A DNA stretch of 64,000 nt from Hygrophila difformis (taxonomy: Eukaryota > Streptophyta > Magnoliopsida > Lamiales > Acanthaceae). Under the pieces are notes generated by a model. That model was not told the origin of the DNA and made no database searches. It saw only the letters and a list, made by a program, of their open reading frames with translations. A program made the translations under genes and the position numbers. The DNA lies in NCBI GenBank assembly GCA_030278955.1, contig JAOANR010000002.1, forward strand, positions 12,761,982 through 12,825,981. Direction: 5' to 3'. Positions 55,631 to 64,000 of this stretch are shown piece after piece (positions within the stretch are counted from its first letter, which is position 1; every line of letters starts with the position of its first letter).

Positions 55631-56233
55631 AGTCAGAAAAAGCAGAAATGAACAGTGGCATGCAAACAGCGTGATCTCACCCTATTTCAGATCAAAAAGC
55701 TATTCTAAGCTAAAAACAAACAAGAAACATTCAAAATAAGGAAGAACATGCTTAAACAAAACTGGGCAGAATATTAAAAATAAAGCAAGAGTCCTAATCT
55801 AGGGTTTGATCACACATACACACAACATTATCCATAAAATGCTAACAGTAAACATAAAACAGCATAATGGGGTTCAAGAGACCCCAAAATGAAAAAGAAA
55901 GCATAAATCCATAGGGTGTGAGACCCATTTCATGATTTGGGACACAAATGATGAATGTTTTCCCATATTATTGAAGGGGTGTTGTTAATACCCATGATTT
56001 GGGTATTACAAACCCTAAAACAAGAGTTTAGAAACCAAAACATGGTGTAAAGTGGCTATCTAAATCACTGTGAACAGTAAAAACACTAAACTAAACTAAA
56101 CTAAGAGCAAGAATTAAATAATACAAGAAAAATAAAACTAAGCTACACTACCTAAGAGAGAACTCCTACTGCTTTGCCTTCAAGAACTTCTAATCAACAA
56201 AATTCCAACCTCTAGCTCAAAGGAAACACCTCA

Positions 56234-56241
56234 TATTTATA
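56234..56241 (-). promoter_or_regulatory. TATA box of the solo LTR
   Basis: TATAAATA on the minus strand followed by TGAGGTGTTTCCTTTGAGC, identical to the element A LTR. It lies between two hairpin clusters. Confidence 0.65.
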
Positions 56242-56319
56242 GAAGTGTAACCCTAAGCCCATGGGCCTTGATTCTAGCCCATTGTGTCTTAAGACATCAC
56301 ACACATCACAGCTTTGTCT

Positions 56320-56575
56320 CGGAGCATCAAGTTGGTCGCGGAACACACTGCATGTGGCAAGGCTTCTCGACTGGGTCTTGTGTCTCTAATTGGGTGTCTT
56401 GGTCGCGGAGTCATGCCTTTGTCGCGGAGCATGCCATCGCGACAAAGGTCATCGCGACAAAGGGCTTGGCTGGTCTCCTCTTCATCTGAGCTGCTTGGTC
56501 GCGGAACCCTTCTTTGTCGCGGAACACTGCATCGCGCCAAAGGGCTTCCGCGACACAGGTCTTCCTGGGCCTGCT
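56320..56575 (-). repeat. GTCGCGG cluster upstream of the solo LTR TATA box
   Basis: About ten half-sites (GGTCGCGG, TTTGTCGCGG and inverted CGCGACAAAG), partly paired: TGTCGCGGA with a CGCGACA arm around GCATGCCAT, and GTCGCGGAAC opposite CCGCGACA. It corresponds to 12419-12490 of element A. Confidence 0.82.
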
Positions 56576-56917
56576 GGATTGGGCCAGATGGACCGAAAAT
56601 ATTCTTTTTGTGGGCTTTTCTATCTTTTTCCCATCTTTTTGTATTTTGTGGGCTTGCTTTATTCTTTTGCCCATCTTTTCATTCCTTCTTCTTTTCTTTT
56701 CTTTTTCTCATGTTTTTGGATTTTTCTAACATAAATATGTAATAAAATTACATATTTATGCCTTTTTCACATCAGCTCAATATTTTTACAATTATGCATA
56801 AATCAGTCCAATTCGACTGCTTTCTTACTTAATGTAAGACCGGAATGCGATCAAATGCCCGTTTAAGACACGGAAATGGATTGAAAATAATGGTCATTTC
56901 TGGCCATTATCACTCTT

Positions 56918-59395
56918 CCCACAGGGCGCTAGAAGATTGGTGCTAGCTGCTCCATAAACTCGTCCTCTTCTTGCATAGCTTCTTCCTTATCTTCTTCTGC
57001 AGCCTTTTTCCTACTTTCGGCCAGATCTTGGGGTTTATCCACTTTGGCTTGTGGCTCTACAGCTTTGTCCTTTAACAAGTCCGCCAATGTGATTGGATTT
57101 GCAGAAGTTTCAGCAGCTCCAATTACAGCTTCAATTCTGGCAGTGCCTACGAGTGGATCAATGATTCGGGATGCCTCTGTCTGATAACGGATTTGTTCAG
57201 GCACCTCTCCTCGATCAATCCTTGCTTCGATTTGCTCATTCAGTCTATTCCTTATGCCTCCCATGATGGTCTCAGCATCATGTGCAGTGGGGCCAGTCCA
57301 TGCAGGAGGTTGTTCTTCTTTGATTTTCAATCCACGCCCTTGCACTTCTCCAGTGATCATCAAATCTTCATCATCTCCCTTCTCTTTTTCCACCTCTGTT
57401 GATTTCCTCGTCTCCAATTCCGCTTGGAGCTTTTCAGCAATTTCTTTGTCATGAGCTTCTTTCTTCTTCCTTTCCTCCTCGGCTTGAGTTTGCTGAATAT
57501 TCTTTCTAATCTGCTCCTCTTCTGCAACTTTCTTTTCTCTTTCAGCTAGTTCTTGCTCATCTATTTTCTCCACTCCCGAGCCTCCTGTTTCATTTCCTTG
57601 GTCGACCAGACCGGCCGATGCATTCTCTTGTTCCTGCAATTCTCTGGCTAGTGCAGCATCGCGAGCAATCAGTTCTTTTCTTTTAGGCGGTGGTGGTGGC
57701 ATTAGTCCCTTGCCTCTATCTTTTGGATCTGCAGGTGCTACCACTTTCTTAGCAGTTGGCTCAGGTTCTTTGATCATGACTTTTGGTTCTGGTGCCCGTC
57801 CACTTTTCTCCTTATCGGCCAGCTTTATCAGTCTTCCTCTCGTTTGAACTTGAGGTTCAGCCTGGCTTTCAGATGCAGCAGCAGTAGATGTTTGCTCGGG
57901 CTGGGTGGGTGGATTAGTGGTAGCGGGTGCTTGCTCTCGTGCTGGCAGGGCTGAAGCTGGTATAGATGGTTGGGTTGGCAATGGGTTGGCTTCAGTGAAA
58001 ACCTGAGGAGGTGATGCAGCACTTGTATACTGATCGATCAACACATCGTTCTCATCTGCACTCCCTTCTCGTTCTCCTTCATCCAAATTGATTCCCAGGT
58101 TCTTCTCCGCATCTTTCAAATACTTGTTGATGAAAATGGGACTGGAGATGCGGTTGAGTCGCTTTACCCGTATCTTCCGGATGTGATCACAGAAATAGGC
58201 CCTATGCTCCCTCTTGTATAGCAGTGGAGTGTTAGCTTTGATGGTATTGCAGTAGTTCAGCCCGAAAGCATCCATCTCCATCAAGAAGCGCACAAAATCC
58301 ATCCTGTTCTCCTCGATCAGTGACTCAACAATTGGTTTGGCCTCTTGTTGCACAAAAGACATATCGCGGGTAAATTCGACTCTGAAATATTCTTCAGCCT
58401 CGGCCTGAGTCATCAGTCGGGTTTGCCGTTCCCTCTTTCCTAGCACCTTCCAAGATGTATTCTGAATGAATCCAGTGATTTGGTCTCTGAGCACATGGAG
58501 TTGAGCTAATCCCTGCGGTCTCTGCTCAGCAAGGTGAGTCGGCTTGTACACATCCTCCAAGAAAATTGTGTCGAAATAATCCTCCTCTGGTAGCACAAGG
58601 TCTTTATCCAAAACGGATTCTGTAATGTCCTTCCTACCCGTGCCCCATAGTGTCATCAAGGCATGCCACTGCTCCCTAAATTCATTAGTTAAGTCTATCA
58701 TAGTCTTAACTATTGGGGCCTGGTTTTCCTTTTCTGATGCCATGGCTTTCTTTATGGCACTGTTCAGGTTGTGACTCACTTCTCTGTGCCTTTTTCTCGC
58801 TTGTTGTGTTAGCCATCTCTGCTCCTGTACTCCTTTCTTTTCCAACAAGCTGGGGTTGTATAGAAACGGTAGGGCCTTGTGCATCATGAAGATTCCATGA
58901 CACACCAGATGACTGAGGTTGGGTGCCTTCTCTGTGAACTGCCTCCTAACTCTTTCATCCACTTTGCTGGGCACTATAATGATGTCAAACTCCATGCAGG
59001 CAGAATCTATTGTCTTTGAGTGCTGGTGCCTTTCCCATCGGGCCATGAATTCATTGAATCTCCTTAAAATTCTTTCAGTGTGCACCTCTTCTGGAAATTT
59101 CATGTCATCTGCAGACGCATCCATTTGTTTCTCCCAGAACCTCGACAGATAATAGTAAAAGTCCCGTTGGAATCCCAACTCCTTAAAATTCCGTTCCTCA
59201 GGTTTGATATGCTTGTCCCATCCCTTTGGCAGTCTGAAGTTCACTTCAGTTTTACTTACGATTGACAATTTAAATGTTGATTCAAGAGCCTCCCGGTGGT
59301 CGTTAATCTTTCGGCGGAATTGTGACCCTTCTAGGAGCCCTTGGTCCTGTGTGCAAGGGGGCAGTCCTGCTCGTGACTCAACTACTAACTTTTCC
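56918..59395 (-). CDS. Element B protein, N-terminal part (exon 2), with nonsense codon
   Basis: The frame is open from the splice acceptor (59395) to a TAG at 56929-56931; element A has CAA (Gln) at this codon. The open frame also extends upstream to 59472 through intron sequence. About 480 residues are a helical region unique to this family (GWDKHIKPEERNFKELGFQ, FYYYLSRFWEKQMD, RRFNEFMARWERHQ, HLVCHGIFMMHKALPF). A Pro/Thr/Gln linker, a coiled coil (AEEEQIRKNIQQTQAEEE), GLKIKEEQPPAWTGP and EFMEQLAPI follow. The 12 bases after the stop still match element A, up to the solo LTR. No enzymatic motif is seen. Confidence 0.75.
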
Positions 59396-59466
59396 CTGAA
59401 AAATATGAGAGTATTAAATCCAGTTTTTATAATTTTTGAAGAGTCATTTAAATTGAGAATCAACAT

Positions 59467-59499
59467 CCTCACATTTAGAGCTTTGCTCTGAATGTGAGG
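59467..59499. repeat. Hairpin with primer-like motif in the B leader
   Basis: Arms CCTCACATTTAGAGC and GCTCTGAATGTGAGG with loop TTT; one wobble pair. On the minus strand it runs into AAATGTGAGGATGT and TG, the same string that precedes the 3' LTR. It lies in the predicted intron, 70 bp upstream of exon 2. Confidence 0.85.
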
Positions 59500-60933
59500 T
59501 TATTAGATCTTCAACTAAAATTTTATTGTAAAGCAGAGGTAAATTTTTCCTTTTACAAGTTTTGAGATTTTAAGAAAGATTAAATTATTCTTAGAACATA
59601 GGAGTCATTGGGCTCCCAAATATTTTTGAATGGACTATTGAGTCCAAATAATAAAATAAAATGGTCATTGGACCAAAATATTTTTAATGGGCCATTGGGC
59701 CCAAAAGTTTTTGATTCCCATTTTTAAACAATCCCGGAGCGATTGTTGAAAGTGCAATGGAAAATGGATGGAATGGAATGGATCGCGAATCGAGGAATGT
59801 GAAAATGGAATGTGGCGGCTCGGATGTGTGTGATTGGACTGCTATGGAACGAGATGGACAGTCCAAAACACTCTCACAAACAAACAAAACTATTTATTTT
59901 ATTTTTTAATTTTTAATAAAGGTTGACTTATTGTATTAAATAAAAGTGGGATTTTATGGGTCCCATTTTTGGATTTTTAAAAGTAGTAGCAGTCCACATG
60001 AGGAAAAAGACTGCTACTTTATTACACTACTTGTGCTCCATTGGGAGCAAAACTAAGTGGGTCAACCAAAATCCTACCAACTATTTTGTCTTTTTCTAAA
60101 ACCCCTTTTTTGAAAAGATTTTGCAGTATGTTGTTTGTGTGTGCAGCTTTTGCCAAAACAAAACATACACCAACTTTTTGCATTTTCAGGCATACCGAGA
60201 CAGACATACCAAATAAAACTACCAATTTAATGCTCCTTACAGCATCACAGTGGCATGCAAAACATATAGCAAGAATACCAACACCATGCTCTTGAGTTTC
60301 AAAGATGCAGATTCAACCCTCTTAACATAGAGATCAAACATGCTTTCAGACTTCAGATTCACCAACAACATATCTGAAATTCTAAAATTCCCCACATGCT
60401 CAATGGTTTAAGAATCTAACTATACTAACATGCTTCTCAATTAAGGAAGAATACCACAGAGATTCAATAACACCAAGCTATACCATGAATGACTAGATGC
60501 TCATCAGTTTTAACTTGAACAGGGGATTTATAACAAGAATCGAAGCAAAAACAAGAAGAATCATCCCGAGAACCCTCAAACTCAAAAACTTAACAAAGGT
60601 GGGACATCAACCCTAGTTATCTACGCCTGCTACCTTAGCCTAGAACACCAAAGATCAAGATAGCAAACACATTACCCACAAGAACTGTTCTTCCCCACCC
60701 TCCAAATCGACAAAACTCCCATCACAACTACAACTCAACATTCGGTCATCAACACTCATTTACAGAAATCCAACAATGCCCACTTCATAAAATCTCTAAA
60801 ATCGAACTAAAGCACGCGAAACAGACCATAAGAACATCTATTTACAATATCTCGCAAAACAGAAACAAAAATCCCCAAATTTGGGAAAAACAAGAGGCAC
60901 TGGTTGCGCGAACCGGAGGGGGTAGACGCTTAC

Positions 60934-60980
60934 CAGGGTTTCTCGGCCTTAGAAGATGAAGGAGGCGAAGAAGAGGCCAT
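60934..60980 (-). CDS. Predicted spliced first exon of the element B gene
   Basis: On the minus strand an ATG at 60980 starts MASSSPPSSSKAEKP and reaches a consensus donor, CCCTG|GTAAGC, at 60934/60933. The acceptor TATTTTTCAG|G at 59396/59395 restores the frame of the long open frame (phase 2; the split codon is TGG, then EKLVVESRAG). A TATA box lies 152 bp upstream. The intron would be 1538 bp. The fit of TATA, ATG, donor, acceptor and phase supports a real gene start, but no transcript evidence is available. Confidence 0.6.
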
Positions 60981-61131
60981 TTGCGCGACTTGGAAAAAAA
61001 TTTCGACAGAGTTTCCCCTTGGTTTTGAGTGGAAAAATGTTGTGCGAACTCTGCGTTCGTCGAAAGAGAAGGGTTTCGGGAGTGAGAGTTCGAAAATGTG
61101 AAGTGTGGGAATGAGGAGGGAGACGAAGGGG

Positions 61132-61140
61132 TTATTTATA
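61132..61140 (-). promoter_or_regulatory. Internal TATA box of element B
   Basis: GTTATAAATAACCCC on the minus strand, upstream of the predicted first exon. The TACGGCGCTA hairpin array begins about 18 bp further upstream. Confidence 0.6.
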
Positions 61141-61154
61141 ACAAGGGGGAAAAA

Positions 61155-61501
61155 GACTACGGCGCTAAACTTGACTTACGGCGCTATCCTAGCGCCGTAA
61201 GCCTTGTTCAGCGTCGTAGATAGGAAATAAGGGGAAAAAGGGGTGCTACGGCGCTATTCTATTGCTACGACGCTATCCTAGGATAGCGCCGTAGTAATGA
61301 GATACCGTCGCAAGGCGGTGGAGGGATAAGGAAGCACTACGGCGCTGTACCTTCAGTACGACGCTATCCTAGGATAGCGTCGTTCTAAAGGACTGCGTCG
61401 TAGGGGGGTATACATAAAGGAGTGGGAAATGCCCTACGGCGCTATCCCATCACTACGGCGCTAACCTAGGTTAGCGTCGTAGTTAAGAATAGCGTCTTAG
61501 C
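61155..61501 (-). repeat. TACGGCGCTA nested hairpin array (4 units)
   Basis: Four units of about 60-70 bp, each with outer half-sites and an inner palindrome. Inner arms: ACGGCGCTA/TAGCGCCGT around TCC; CTACGACGCTATCC with a matching arm; a perfect 26-bp palindrome at 61358-61383; and ACGGCGCTAACC/GGTTAGCGTCGT. TATCC/GGATA in units 2 and 3 becomes TAACC/GGTTA in unit 4, a compensated change. It lies directly upstream of the TATA box at 61132-61140. Confidence 0.9.
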
Positions 61502-61893
61502 AGAGAGCGGGATTAAGCTGTACTTCAATTTTGAAAATTTTCAAAATTAATGCGGACTGGGCCCGAGTAGATGAAATTGGGCCTCAGTTGGTTTTATTTG
61601 TTTTGGACTTAAGAGTTTTTTAGTCCAAGACATTTTTTATATTGTAAATGGGCTATCTTTAAAAATTTAACTTGCATAAAATAGGTTGGATTAATTCCAT
61701 TTGGTTGCAAAAATTATTTCGGATTTTAAATTGCTTTAATTTCCGAAATCATTTTCTTAAATTCATGGACTTAATCCACCGGGAACCTGATTTTCTGCTT
61801 TATTTTTCTGCTCCTTCTTTTGTTGGTTCGGAATTTCCTGCAAGACGGATAAATACCCAATAGGTTAGGTTTTCTCCTCAAATCAACATCCTC

Positions 61894-61921
61894 ACATTTA
61901 GAGTCTTAGCACTCTAAATGT
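61894..61921. repeat. Second hairpin with primer-like motif in the B leader
   Basis: Arms ACATTTAGAGT and ACTCTAAATGT with loop CTTAGC. On the minus strand it continues CTCTAAATGTGAGGATGTTG like the hairpin at 59467, but the arms differ at the last position (AGT/ACT against AGC/GCT) and remain paired. Confidence 0.85.
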
Positions 61922-62028
61922 TTAATTAATTTGAGGGTACTTCTCTGTTCTGCAATAATTAAATAAACTACACTAACTAGCTATGAGTAATCAGGAGTGT
62001 ATTCCTCTTAATAAACAACGCTGCATCC

Positions 62029-62046
62029 TCCCCGGCAGCGGCGCCA
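62029..62046 (-). other. Primer-binding site, tRNA-Asp (element B)
   Basis: The plus strand reads TCCCCGGCAGCGGCGCCA, one base different from the tRNA-Asp 3' end (CAACGG). It is directly against the 5' LTR at 62047. Confidence 0.9.
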
Positions 62047-64000
62047 TGAAACTTTTGACAATTTCGTCACACGAGTATTTTCTAAAATAACCCAGGTTAA
62101 ATTTATTAAATGAAGGGAGTTATGATTCATGGGAAAGGGTTTTAAGGATATAGTTCACTTTTATTACCCATGTGGGAAACTTTGATTTCAAATGGCGCGA
62201 TGAAAATCCCCGGCCATGAAACTTTTGACAAGTTCCCACTATATGAGTATTTTCTGAAAAACAATTATCCTGGTTTTCAATTTTATTCAATGAAACCAAA
62301 TCATGAAGGCGGAGTTGGGATTAGGGATATATTTATAAGTTGTCACGTTTTTATTACTCGTGTTAAGAAACTGTGGCCCGAAAGCGCACGGTGTCAAAAA
62401 TTGCAGTAATTTATAGTAAGACCGGATCGTTCACTGGAGGATGTGCGATAGAAGCAGGGCCCACGTCATTTACTAATATTTTCCACTCGGTTACTCGATT
62501 CAAGTTGTGTTTTAACTATCAACTACTTGACATAATTTAAACTAAGCTATGAAAGCAATAATATAAAGCAGATAGAATTATTCTATAAAGTGAATTAAAT
62601 TAATCTAAGAAAGCAATAAATTAATCTAAGAAAGCGATTAAGATTATTCTAAGAAAGCAGATTTAAAATGTGACAGAAGGGACAAGAAGAAAAGAATAAA
62701 CATTGGACAAGATGTAGATGAAGCACAATTAAACTTCCATTTTGTTACACAAATCTTAGCTTGGGATAATCCTTTCAGTTAGCTAACTCTCATGCTTTCT
62801 GTACTATGTTCCCTTTAACAGACAGGTACTTACAGTAAGAATTTACATGCTCTTAAGACAACAAAATCTAAGATACCACAAACTTATAACTCCCCTTGCA
62901 ATGCCTTGCAAGAGTATGTTAGCCATCTGTGGTGGACAAGCAACACCTGACAAATCATTAGTTGAAGTGTCAAGTACTGTTATCATTCTCCCATGTCACA
63001 CCCAAAGATTCTAATTAAGCCTGAACTATCCCTTAACTCTCAGTCCTAGTAGCAGTTACACAACTCTCAATACAACCGAGTGACCTCTAACGAAAGCATT
63101 TAAAAGAAAGCGATAAAGAAAGCATTTAAAATCCTATCACTCAGAGGTTTTTGAAAGTCTGACCCTGATAGTAAAAGAAAGCCCCCAGTCAGAATGACCG
63201 GATGTGGATCAAGAATTCCCTATTCTCGGTGAACCGCTCGCAGTGTTCACTTCCCGTCGGGTGGTTATGAGATACAAACTAATGAAATAAACTAATAAAT
63301 TAGTTCATTCCGGATGCACTCACTCAGGACTCAAAAATAGGCTTTGGCAGAAGAGGATAGCAGTTGAAAGGAACTCAACCCTATCTTAGAAAATAACCAA
63401 GGCCCACATGTTGTTCTTCTAGTATTATCTATTACACCTCATCTGAATCCAAGTGGACTCTGAGTCAGTGCAATATTTAATATAAGATTTCCAACATACA
63501 GCAATTTTGGAAAATAATTAATATTTGAAAATCATTCCCTAAACAAGTACTAGACTCTCAATTAAAACACAGCTCCTTTCAGTCTAGGTGAGACCTAATC
63601 GCTGACTCTGCTTCTAATTTCCCAAAATCAACCCCCAGTCGGATTTGAATTAGTCATAACTGTGGAATTTATCCCTTACTCAGATCCGGATTTTATAAAT
63701 GAATTTTTGTTGGAAATTTATTGTGAGACATCTGATTAAAATCAAGACTCCTGTGTCCAAGGGAAGGATCCCAAAATAATATTGACCACAATATCTACAT
63801 AATAATATCATGCATAAATTTATAAAAAAGTGTAAAATTAAATAACCCAAACTATAAGGCGGGTTTAGACAGAAGTTGATACACAGAGATGAAATAGCCG
63901 GAGATGAGAAGAATTTTGGCTAAAAAGATGACAAAATAATTAGAGTTAATCGGATTGCAGTTATCTGTGGTCCAATTCCCTAATCATTAAGGTGAGATGA
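62047..64000 (-). repeat. 5' LTR of element B (continues beyond the window)
   Basis: It begins TGAAACTTTTGAC next to the PBS. The first 1.1 kb is nearly identical to 47115-48225, and the rest aligns with the solo LTR from 53425 onward. If of equal length to the solo LTR it would end near 66800. A fossil PBS (TCCCCGGCCA before TGAAAC) lies at 62207-62216. Confidence 0.9.

Larger units (their letters stand above)
52177..56912 (-). mobile_element. Solo LTR (4736 bp) inserted in the element B gene
   Basis: TGAAACTTTTGAC at the left and GGCCATTATCA at the right, with perfect 5-bp TSDs CTCTT at 52172-52176 and 56913-56917. It is the same family as the 3' LTR of A and related to those of B. Removing it joins the two halves of the B gene with the correct phase. 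It contains a TATA box (56234-56241), GTCGCGG hairpin arrays on both sides of it (55075-55630, 56320-56575) and a fossil PBS piece (52421-52428). Confidence 0.95.
47115..64000 (-). mobile_element. Element B: non-autonomous LTR retrotransposon of the Athila group
   Basis: Minus-strand order: 5' LTR (62047 to beyond 64000), tRNA-Asp PBS (62046-62029), leader with its own TATA box and hairpin array, a two-exon gene with no Gag or Pol, a non-coding 3' region, and a shortened 3' LTR (48702-47115). Where they overlap (47115-48225 against 62047-63160) the LTRs are almost identical, so the insertion into the LINE is recent. The gene is split by a solo LTR of a related family (52177-56912). It is homologous to element A. 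Confidence 0.85.

Noticed and set aside
59462..61885. A separate complete LTR of 2.4 kb between the two primer-like motifs
   Set aside because: It starts with TG after a primer-like motif, but there is no matching CA end with PBS and no TSD, so I report only the repeated motif.

Overview
The window is nuclear DNA from a flowering plant, almost certainly a eudicot: AT-rich intergenic chromatin built from nested transposable elements. The evidence is plant-type Ty3/Gypsy Gag-Pol, primer-binding sites matching plant tRNA-Asp and initiator tRNA-Met, an L1-type LINE with a terminal RNase H domain, a Helitron with captured gene exons, a Mutator-type foldback element and a Stowaway-type MITE. I see no intact host gene, rRNA or tRNA.

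Layout. 1-7280: minus-strand Athila-type element (RT fragment, gag-protease, tRNA-Asp PBS, 3.3-kb 5' LTR), inserted into element A. 7281-16467: element A, plus strand, non-autonomous, with a frameshifted gene for a putative plant transposon protein and a 4.4-kb 3' LTR. 16468-16990: possible 5' end of a second Helitron. 16991-about 27100: minus-strand Helitron carrying pieces of an AGO4-class Argonaute, a MAP kinase, a second kinase and unrecognised exons; a short retroposon (TSD 18 bp) and a 2.86-kb solo LTR (C, TSD CCTAG) are inserted in it. 27324-28217: Mutator-type foldback element with 9-bp TSD. 28227-29273: LTR remnant. 29332-29589: Stowaway-like MITE. 30176-37884: complete element D (TSD TGATT), two 3.1-kb LTRs around a short gag lacking its capsid region. 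38771-43253: element E (TSD CTTCT), one LTR, a gag remnant and the last 38 bp of its 3' LTR. 44302-47114: LINE 3' half. 47115-64000: element B, minus strand, inserted in the LINE; its gene is split by a 4.74-kb solo LTR (TSD CTCTT) and appears to have a short spliced first exon.

The most unusual signal is shared by five LTR families with unrelated sequences. Each carries a cluster of short hairpins whose stems change in compensated pairs from copy to copy while a core or loop stays constant. In the Athila/A/B groups the clusters sit on both sides of, or just upstream of, a TATA box. In A and in the leader of B the units are nested: half-site, inner palindrome, complementary half-site. In E the constant core reads GGTTCGATTCC, identical to a tRNA T-arm/Pol III B box. 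I know of no described system that matches this.

The second notable point is the Helitron carrying the 3' exons of an AGO4-class Argonaute, a component of the pathway that silences transposons. Coordinates of LTRs, TSDs and PBSs were read directly. Family names come from recognised motifs, and functions of the hairpin arrays are inference.
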